Below are positions 30,228-38,618 of a stretch of 38,618 bases of DNA, in pieces. The DNA lies in NCBI GenBank assembly GCA_029747585.1, contig JAPEVF010000428.1, positions 1-38,618 on the forward strand, written 5' to 3'. The notes under the pieces were generated by a model. The model was given only the letters and a program-made list of their open reading frames with translations, had not been told where the DNA came from and did no database searches. The translations under genes and the position numbers were made by a program. This DNA comes from Pleurotus djamor (taxonomy: Eukaryota > Basidiomycota > Agaricomycetes > Agaricales > Pleurotaceae). Numbering within the stretch: the first letter of the stretch is position 1; every line of letters starts with the position of its first letter.

Positions 30228-30570
30228 TCATCGACCTTGGAAGCAGTCGCGGCAGATGTGCGAAACGGTCTGGACGGCCATCATACGAGCAGGTTTGAGC
30301 CTGAAGGTTGAGTCAGACTCGTAGTCGAAAGATAAGCTATCCGCCCAAGCTCACCACTGCAGGCAGGTAGCGGCGCAGTCTCCGCAATGAGAAGGATGCA
30401 TAGAGCTATAGCGGCACCTGGGCGAGTAGCAATCGATCTAGTGGGTGCGTGCGTGGTAGGTAAGTAGAGAGCTCGAGCGAAGGAATTTTTAGACTTGCCT
30501 TGCTGGGCTCACCGTGCGGACAGTTATGGCCACAGCCGTGGCGAATGCAGGTAACTTCCCTGTAGCACAT
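30228..30570 (-). CDS. Small Cys/His-rich protein
   Basis: Model: complement(join(30228..30300, 30355..30437, 30499..30570)), 75 aa. Exon 1: MCYREVTCIRHGCGHNCPHG-EPSK. Exon 2: IDCYSPRCRYSSMHPSHCGD then CAATCLQW. Exon 3: LKPARMM... ending in ICRDCFQGR. It carries eleven Cys and several His, many as CxxC, CxxxC or CGH, suggesting zinc binding. The layout resembles a family of small mushroom proteins I recall with a 'TC..CGH', 'VDC.SP.C.YS..H', 'C..C..TC.QW' pattern; this is memory, not a search. The first intron (61 nt) would have a GC donor (AAG|GCAAGT); no GT donor gives the right phase. The function is unknown. No signal peptide. Confidence 0.6.
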
Positions 30571-32552
30571 CTTGGGGGTGGATAATATAAACGTTGCTCG
30601 AGGGGTAGAGGAAGCGAAAGAGTGTTGGATTGCTGCAGCAGAGCGAGGTAGAGCTTTTGTATCTGCACGAACTGATGCCATAAGGTAGGCAACCAAATCC
30701 TCATATAAATCTTGGAAAGCCGATGCGCGTAGTGGTCCATACGACTACAAACCTTCAAAGTAGTATTAATTGGTACCGCCACCGTCGGCATATTTGGAAA
30801 ATCCAAGATGGTATCTGCGGGCTAAGCATTTCACCCTCGCAGTTCCAGGGAGCAGAAGTGACACGGGAATGGCACTTACATTCTAGGTCAGCAGGCGGGA
30901 GTGGACATTCGGACATCCTCACAAAATAAAACCTCTATGGACTGTCATGCGAGCCTAACACCACAAGGATCGGTGTCAAAAGTCAAGCGCATCTCCGCGT
31001 GCAGACTTCAGGAATGACCACTTGGGTCAAGGGAAACATCTCGTCGATTGGCTCGACTGAGTACTCTAGGAAACCGAGGTACATCGTAAGCAAAGTGCTG
31101 CGAGCCGAAATACGCTCCAATAACATACATTGGAGCTAGGAAACCCGCGCGCCGAAGTTACTGGGCTTTTTGGTCACTGGTGCTGTTTTGCCCCGGAATG
31201 GATTGAGAGAGGGTTTCGAGACGTAAGGTGGTCCCAAGTTGGACAAGGTTCTCGGAGTTACCACTTGAAGACGTCGACAGCATCCGTTAATTTACAATGA
31301 AGCTACGCGTGACGAGGCTGACGAAGCTAGCCGTTTCTCTAGCTCGTCGTACCGGGTGCTCAATGAAGGATTGGTATGGATGAAACTTCTCCGGTATGGA
31401 TTTCCTGCATCCGAGCCCACATGGTGAGTGCGATCGGAATAGACGGACGGACATACCATCAGGATAACGACGTCAATTACCGAAAAGGAACCATTAAGAT
31501 TGACCGAAGAAGAATGCGGTGTCTAAGCCAGATATTTCCCGGCCCTTCATGGTGGTGCCATGGATAACTGACCTAGGAACAACGATCATTGAATTGCTTG
31601 CATGGAAACGTCGCCTGGGTGGCACGCACATATGACGATCCTGTAAGCCAGGCACCTGAGGGCGAGGTACCACAACTGCAGGTCAAAATCTGAGAAAGGA
31701 CATAAAGAGCAGACGCTGGGCTAAGTGAGAGCGGTGGCTGTGGCTCTTTACCAATATCGCCTTGCGACTCAGCGAAGGCCGAATAAGAATATAAACACCA
31801 ACAAAATCGGTTTCACTGCCACCATCACTATCTTCAAGCCAGGTTCTGTCGCCCTCTATTGCCACTTGCATAGGAAAGCATTGCACCCGCCAGAAACGCA
31901 ACCGACGTTGGACCACCTTGCCTGGCTATGCACTTCTTCTAGCGGGTTTCAAAACAGTTGAATGATCGTCGTCCAAACTAGTAGATATCGGTTGAGGCGT
32001 CGCGGAGGGATCATTATCGAACGTTGATAGGTGGGTCGCGGTAAGGTTCTAGTCTCTCTTCCCCGCAGGATCCCACGTCGGTTTCATCACTTCACGTTTT
32101 GGGTGGTATCTGAAGCTGAAGCCTAGAGCTCACCGATCTATGATACTGGCACCCCGAATAGCACCCATCCTTCCGTCTAACGTTTAACGGAACACTCAAA
32201 CGAACACCCCGGAGTAGTGGAGATGATGCAAGTTTGGAACAATAAGATGTCGTCGAGACCTTTCAAATTCCCTAACGTGGGTCAAATAAAGACAATTATA
32301 TGCCTCCATACTATCACAAATAAGCTAAGGATACAGGAACGAATGATGACGACGTTGGCACGTACAGAGTGCCATCCTCCTAGCCCCTACGGAAAAGGAG
32401 GAGGAGCGTCCGAGTAATAAATATCTATGTGGTCCATCTCTCACCGAGAGTTCGTTATGTCAATGGTAAAGATACGTGTAGAGTTCGTACATGGGTTCGG
32501 ATTAGTGTGGGTGTTTTGGTGTGACACTTGATGCGCCCAATGTGGGAGGTTC
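30571..32552. other. Gene-poor stretch of about 2 kb
   Basis: Only short frames under 80 codons are present, on both strands, none with motifs or splice support. I see no transposon ends, tandem repeats or clear RNA gene. The part next to 32552 is the 3' flank of the transporter gene. Confidence 0.4.
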
Positions 32553-34662
32553 TCACACCTTTTGACCAAGTCCTTTTCGTCTGACATACATGCAGCGGGA
32601 GGTGAGCATCAATATCGAGCCCAAACACACCATGACCTAGAACAAAATAAGGTTGTCTCAGATAGGACCGTGTACTTTTTCGCAATTCGGGCATCACGTC
32701 TCTTGGAAGGAAATATAACTCACGCCACAGAATATGATTGCCCTCCACCAAATAAAATGGGTCCCATCGTCATGCGCAGATAGCAGTGCACCTTCGATGG
32801 GCGTCCCGATCAACATTGCGATAGATACAATGGAGAATGCTATTCCCATCCTTATCCTAACGTCGCGTCAGTGTATTGCTTTGACTAATCGTGAGAGAAG
32901 CGGATGGTTTACCCTAGTTCGCCAAGATGGGAACTCAATTGACCAAGTAAAGGCGCAATCAAGGAGACATCTTTCGCATGGGTCAGCAATTGTGCACAAT
33001 GATACGAGGATGCTGAAGTGGATGAACACGCACATGCGCCGGAAGAAAAGCCATATAGAGCAGCGAAAACAACGATACCGGCGAACGACTGGATTCCGAG
33101 GAGACTAAAGATCAAACCAGCGGATATCACAATGAAGGGTATGAGCATGTTGTNAAACGCCTAGAAGATCCGCCAAAAAGTTGGGGAGAAGGCGTCCAAA
33201 CATGCTCCCAGCGTTCAAGATAGTCAGCTGTCCGAAACAAAAGATTAGATCACACAGACTCCAAGCCTAAGGCGACATACCGCGTAAAACGCCATACTAG
33301 GCGCGATACCATGCGCAACGGCGTATAACTGCAGGTAAAAGTCTAACACGACGATGAGTTGCGGGCGCAGAGTTACAAAATAGAACACAATACGTACAGG
33401 GGAAGAACAGACCCAAATTGGTGAAGAAGGCACTAATAATAAACGATCAGGGGAACGCGCGTCACTGATCCGAAATAACCATCCTTACCCCAACACGGCA
33501 ACGATGAATGTCCAATCGGCAAGGATAGTTCTGAGTTCAGGCCGCGGAGCAGCGCCAACCTTCGTACTACTACCCGCGTCCGAGTCCACCACCTTTTCCG
33601 GAGGACGTGTTTTCATCAAGAGGTTCGCAATGAACAGCGAGATAGCAACCAATGCAGCAGTCGCCCTAATGCTGTTCGCGAATGTAGTATGCTCTGCGAT
33701 TTTGCTTAGCATAATGGGGAAGACGACCCCTCCGACAGAAGCTACAGCGGAGGAGAGGATCTTTGGGTTTAGTTAATTAAATCTACATTGGCCGTGGAGA
33801 TTTGACGTACCCCCGGAGACGACGATGCCACTAGCAAGAGCTCTTCGACGTTTGAAATGATGCCCAACAATGGTCAGGGAGGGAAGGAAGAGTATGCCTT
33901 GACCTATGCCCATTCCGACACCTTGGCTGAGGAATACCTGTATATGGTACGTTCAAAGGAGAACCTTCACCGGGGTTGTTGAGCTCGGAAGCCTTACCTG
34001 GTAATATTGATGTGGCTGCGCTAAAGACAGCATAAACATGGAAAAGACATAGAGGATTGATCCAAATATCATGGTATGGTGACTATCAACAAACAGCGCG
34101 TCAGCGGAGCCCGGTTCGGAGAACGAGGAAGCGTACAAGTGTCCAGCGTCAAATGCGTGTCCAACAATAACACCGAGCGCGTACATCACAAATAGTTGAA
34201 AACTGCCTATCCAACTATCGGACCTCGCAGTCAGTACGCGTATCAAATAACAGCACGCCCAAAGAAAACCCGAACCTGATGTCCGACGCCGTTCTATTGC
34301 TCAAAAATTCGCGCGTATAATGGTCTTGATAAACGCCAAAGGCATTGATATACCTAAGGTCGGTAACAAACCAGCCAATAAGACAACCAAACCGCGAAAA
34401 TACAGTCATCATACGTACCCGAAAGCACAAAACTGCACCAGGAAACTGCGCAAAGACCATCAGTTCCGGATATAACGCGCTGGGCCTGACCGGAAATCAC
34501 CCACCCGCCAACAATGGTCGACCATGCTTCTCGTCCTCCATCGGGGGGCAGCGACGACAGCTTTCTCTTTGATGCCCCTAACTCAGCGTGGTGCGTATCG
34601 CCTATATCGGGGATGCTTGAGCAAGCAAGGGTAGGACTGGCATTATAACTGGTGTCGGCCAT
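32553..34662 (-). CDS. MFS transporter, monocarboxylate-transporter-like
   Basis: 13 exons: complement(join(32553..32636, 32724..32856, 32913..32970, 33034..33227, 33281..33342, 33398..33432, 33489..33741, 33811..33937, 33998..34082, 34137..34214, 34276..34353, 34419..34445, 34505..34662)), 456 aa. The cytosolic N-terminus has 'LPPDGG..AWSTIVGG', the start of fungal MCT-type (Mch) proteins. Helices follow with 'YINAFGVYQDHYTREFL', 'SDISWIGSFQLFVMYALG', 'VFLSQGVGMGIGQGILFLPS', 'RRRALASGIVVSGASVGGVV', 'FFPYFYLQLYAVAHG' and 'LTILNAGSMFGRLLPNFLAD'. Plasma-membrane or vacuolar transport of organic acids or related solutes is inferred; fungal Mch proteins often do not carry classic monocarboxylates. 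The N at 33154 adds one base: exon 4 from the 3' end keeps phase only if it is dropped. An alternative donor in exon 1 would keep a Trp. Confidence 0.87.
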
Positions 34663-37258
34663 CGCTGGAAGCCTAGGGAGGGAGTAGAAGGGAAGGGGAG
34701 GGGGACGAAGTCGACCAGTGGANTTCAGAACGCGAACGGATATTTAAATATTGAGTTTCGTATGCTTGTCCCTCAGAAAGAAGTAATGTAAAGTAGTCGA
34801 TGGAAGAGTCGTAGGAGCAGGTGTCGGAAGAACGGCAAAAGGCTTTTTTGCGCGAATTATTGCCTCATGGCGTCCGAGCGTAAGCCGAGGTATTCAAGCN
34901 TTTTTTTCTTTTCGAGGCGGGAATCAGAGGGTGGGCAGCCTTTTAAGTGGGAACTGATAGAAAACAGGCGCGCAGTGGGGAAAGAGAGGTTTCGTTAACA
35001 CTGATGGACCATGTACCAGATGGGATAACTACACACTTGTCGTCTTAGACAATCCTGCGTTCAGCGCGGGAAGAGAGCGTGAGCATTCTCGTAAGGGTAG
35101 AACGACTCGGCCAGGAAGTGTCATTTCCATAAACCTGCTAGAAGCCCTATCGAGGAAAGCAAGAAACGTCGAGATATCCATGAACAGCGTGAAGAGCAAG
35201 CGTCTCTCTCCTTTTTCATCTAAACAATGATGGTGTGAGATGGAAAGAAGGCAGGCAAGGAACGAAAAAAGACGTAGAAGCAACCCTAAAAAGCTCCACG
35301 AACCAGATGGAGTTGGACATCCGACTCAAGCTCAAAGTAACAGAGCAAGGCACGAGCAAAAAAGCAGGGAAGCGGACTGGGTGCGGCGTAGCCCGACGCA
35401 TGGTCCGTGCAATGATGTATGATGGCTGATTCTCCAAAAAATTTGACTACACAAAGCGCTGATCCGACTTGAAGCTGACGGTAACAACGCGGCGATTGAC
35501 TCACAATCGAGTTGGTACCCATCTCGAGTGAATGAGAGCTAAATGAAGCATCGGCGGTCATCCCTCTTTGGGCCAGTGACGCGAGACCTTCTCGAGGTGC
35601 GCACGAAGGTAAACATGGAACGAAGGGAGGTGAATATGGGAGCCAGGCTGAACACGTCAACCCCGCATCACTACGTCAGCCAATGAGCTGTGGTTCGTGA
35701 ACATCGCGAGACGATAATCCAATTGATTCCGAAGAAACCTGGGACAAAATTAAGGAAACCAAGCAAACAGGGGGCTTCATTCTCAAAGACCAAGCNAAAA
35801 AAGGTCCTTCCCCCTACAACGGCAACGACGTGAGATACCGATTATGAAAGGAAGCGCAGTAGGAGTTACCGTCGTCAATACTCCCGCCGAAGTCCACATC
35901 ACCGGCCCCTCCGTTCAATCCGGGATTCCACTAATCCATCGGCCATGATTGAATGGATGCTTGTGAAGCATCGGTCACAGGTGAACGTGGATGGTGGGCG
36001 ATCTAGGCACGTTGATATCGGTGATATCATGGTCGCGTCGAGGCAGGTGGCTTTTCGAGCCTTTGTGCGGGCCTACAAGTGCCGTCATTGGTGAGGTCCT
36101 CTGCGTTACAGCAGGGCTAGAGCGTCAGCGGCAGAATAATAACCACGTAGACGGCATCCTATACCAGGGCTTGCAAGAGCCGATTTCATCAGTTACTTTC
36201 TTCTGACCGGTGATGGTTATGACGTGCCCAAAAGAGATGATGGGACTGGGAGAAAGGCATGAAACAACGCAGCTCGTCCAATGGAGTATGATTTTGCAAT
36301 GAGCCTGATGAATGGATACGACGCCCAAAAAGAATAGATCCCGGACACCTGGAGGATGAAGGCCGCGTACTTGAGAAGGCAAACGAGGAGAAGATGCATT
36401 ACAGACGCACGATTAATGGATTGCATCCCTCGGCCAAAGACCTGCGCCTTCCATCTCATCTGCGGCGACTCTCCGTTCGATTCGGGACCTCGTTTTCCTC
36501 CCGAATAACCTGAGTAATAATTGAATAGGAAGCAACATCAGGAAAGCAGCGACAGTGGAAACAAAGTCAACGCACGTCATACGCCACAGTGAGTCGAGTT
36601 GACCGACGCTCAATTTTGTGTGATGGGCTTTGCATCCAGCGCACTTCACTGTCAAAGGTTCTGTTGTGTTGATCGAGTCGTGTATGTCTAGCCTAAGCCA
36701 TCCTGGACATTTGGGTCAGCTGGACATCAGCAAGGCAGATATCCGTGTCAAGCGTACGCGTTGCTGAATCCCAAATCGCCAAGTACAATCCATAGAACCA
36801 TGACCTCCACTTTCAATTCAACGCCTCACATCCGTGCATACAGGCTCTGCGCATCTGAAGCTACATTATCATCATTGCCGAAACGAACTCAATGGATACG
36901 TACATCATGCACCACCCAGTCGAAGTTGGCCAGCCAGCACGTTATTACCGAAGCTGGCATTAAGCTCTGAGATGAGTAGCGGCGGTGACTCTTGGTGGCA
37001 AGGATTCGCTGATTCAAGTTGGGGTTGGATTGGGGGTTGGCTCGAACCGAGGAGCGGCGAGAGCGATATCGAGTTCAGGGATAAGCATGGTCGACAGAGG
37101 TCAAGTAGAAAGCGCATATAGTCGCGTGTGACCGCGAGGTATGATGAAGGAGAGTGAAAGTTGTGGAGGTGATCATCGTCGGCAACAACGAGCACGATTG
37201 CATCGGAGTTTGAATACTACCCCTCTTCCGTGTACCACATACTGCGCAGCAATAGTAA
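34663..37258. other. Long intergenic region with weak candidate genes
   Basis: It spans the transporter promoter and up to the stress-protein gene. Ns at 34722, 34900 and 35796 lie here. The minus-strand frame 35029-35283 begins like a hydrophobic signal but lacks other support. A + frame at 36972-37121 reads MSSGGDSWWQGFADSSWGW and then a basic tail, of unknown meaning. A possible minus gene at 36217-36655 is listed separately. Confidence 0.35.
36217..36655 (-). CDS. Possible small membrane protein with Cys pairs (uncertain)
   Basis: A minus-strand frame reads 'LTVKCAGCKAHHTKL', then a hydrophobic helix 'STVAAFLMLLPIQLLLRLF' and a basic stretch 'GRKTRSRIERR'. An overlapping frame contains 'YAAFILQVSGIYSFWASYPF', which could be a second helix after a splice. 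The frame is open upstream into 'CPGWLRLDIHDS', making a possible Cys-pair domain, but I found no start codon and no splice set that joins the parts. The coordinates span the two frames only. Confidence 0.25.
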
Positions 37259-38618
37259 ATGTCAGAATCAACGTCGCACACGCATCAGCCACTTCCACCT
37301 GCGCCGCTGCGATCAGCGCTCAAGCACCGTGAATCAGCAGCCTCGACGCCCACCGTCGCCATCTCCGACCTCCCACCCACATCCCGTCCGACGACACCAC
37401 CCGGATCTGCAACCCCCCTCTCAGATTCCCCGTTTATCACTCGTCTACCCCTCCCCGGTCCCAATTCACCCAATGTCCTGGGAGGCTCGGCGCCGCTACC
37501 ACCGTTGACGTCGTCCTCGTCGTCGAGACTACGTACCTTGGCACCGACTTCGTTGGGTCAGACAGCGACCTCGTCGTCCTTGGGGCTCTCATTCAGCCAG
37601 CAAACGACGCCGACGGCGAATACATCCACGAATGGTGTGCCTCCGTCACCGCTGACCTCGATACTGGGACTACCAGCATCGTCTCATGGGACTCTGCACG
37701 CCCCATCCCCATCGATCGCTGCTCAGGGGTACACGCCAAAAGTGTCGTTCGACACTTTCGAAAATCCCGTTGCGTCCATGTTTTCATTTACCTTGCAAGT
37801 CAAGTCCGAAGGCTACAAACGCACGCGATCAACTAGGGTGTTTCTTTGTGCTTCAAGCCCTGACGAGAGCGGCAGGGAGGCACTGGATTGGGCGCTTGAG
37901 TCTTTGGTGCAGGACGGTGATGAGTTGATTGTATGTAGAGGTGTCGATGAAGATGTACTTGGTTCGCGTGTTCCNTTTTTTCTCTGGCTGTCGTACACCG
38001 TGCCTTACGGAGATTTTCAGAAAAGGACCATGATGTCGTTCGTGAAGAGGCGCGCGAGTTCATGCGCCTCATCCAAGAAAAATCCTTCGAAGGGGACCCT
38101 GATCGCAAAGTATGACAATCTCTTGGTATGATCGTTTGGTCAAGATGCTCATCTTTTGCCTCGATTTGTGGGTTCACAGCTTTCCCTGGTGCTGGAATAC
38201 GTTCCTGGCAAAATTACGGACACACTAGATAGGCTTATTGCCCTTTATCGGCCTGATAGCGTTGTTGTAGGCACGCGCGGACGCAGCGTTTGGCAGAACA
38301 TGACCATTCCAGGTACGCAAACCCACAACGTCTCTAACGACAACCCGAACACGAGTAACTAACCCTTGGATACGCTAACAGGTATGTCAAGCATGGGTAG
38401 CATCGGTGTCGGCAGCGTCAGCAAGTAAGTTTTTTACCCTTCTTTTTCGCAGTATTTTGTACGCGGCATTAACATTGAATTCATCGCCAAGGTATTGTCT
38501 CACACATTCGCCGGTACCTATTATCGTCGTACGTCCCGAGCGTAAAGTCCGCAAAGCCATTGAGAAACGTCGAGCCGATCCGAAGCGAGGGCGTCATTTT
38601 GAAGGGTATGTAAATCTT
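37259..38618 (+). CDS. Universal stress protein (UspA) domain protein (partial)
   Basis: Model: join(37259..37961, 38021..38109, 38180..38312, 38382..38424, 38492..38605) and continuing beyond the window. Residues 1-160 are Ser/Pro/Thr-rich and probably disordered. The Usp domain starts near 192 ('TRVFLCASSPDESGREALDW') and continues through 'LIVCRGVDEDVLEKDHDVV', 'TDTLDRLIALYRPDSVVVGT', 'RGRSVW', 'GSVSKYCLTHSPVPIIVVRP', with the G..G-x-GS type nucleotide-binding loop. Usp domains often bind ATP and act in stress responses; this N-terminally extended form is common in fungi. Intron 1 holds an N (37975). The last visible exon ends at GAAGG|GTATGT, a donor 13 nt before the window end, so further exons lie outside. 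Confidence 0.87.

Noticed and set aside
31376..32420. Several 60-80 codon frames as possible effector genes
   Set aside because: No signal peptides, Cys patterns or splice support; lengths are as expected by chance.

Overview
The window is nuclear DNA of a filamentous basidiomycete, most likely an Agaricomycete. The signs are many 46-70 nt GT-AG introns, micro-exons, a dense mix of genes on both strands, F-box/LRR-like gene expansions, a Cap59-type mannosyltransferase, and a basidiomycete-style delta-12 desaturase split into 14 exons. All gene models were made by eye, by joining reading frames at plausible splice sites and testing phase. Family names come from recognised motifs; no database search was run.

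Layout. 1-682 (-): 5' end of a Timeless/Tof1 replication-fork protein. 1689-2005 (+): V-ATPase subunit e. 2562-4253 and 4893-6584 (+): tandem MGAT5/GT18-like glycosyltransferase genes with matching six-exon structures, followed by a decayed 3' fragment of a third copy (7875-8140). 6972-7618 holds a module with a small zinc-ribbon ORF that recurs inverted at 16590-17203. 8892-10187 (+): secreted cysteine-rich repeat protein. 10645-11604 (+): proline-iminopeptidase-like alpha/beta hydrolase. 11931-13926 (-): large P-loop protein of the Crinkler/RHS-like type. 14168-15827 (-): Cap59/GT69 mannosyltransferase. 17739-24146: three intact F-box genes (+) and one broken one (-). 24726-26832 (-): delta-12 fatty acid desaturase. 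28236-28317 (+): tRNA-Ser(AGA). 28539-29957 (-): zuotin (J-protein of the ribosome-associated complex) that seems to lack the C-terminal helical bundle. 30228-30570 (-): small Cys/His-rich protein. 32553-34662 (-): 13-exon monocarboxylate-transporter-like MFS gene. 37259-end (+): universal-stress-protein-domain gene, cut by the window edge.

The genes do not form one pathway. Conserved housekeeping genes (Tof1, V-ATPase e, zuotin, tRNA, desaturase) alternate with fast-evolving, duplicated material (GT18 tandem, zinc-ribbon module, F-box cluster, P-loop protein, secreted repeat protein). Two genes appear to use GC-AG introns. Ten single Ns are scattered through the sequence, many beside homopolymers; one (33154) breaks an otherwise intact frame and is probably an assembly artefact.
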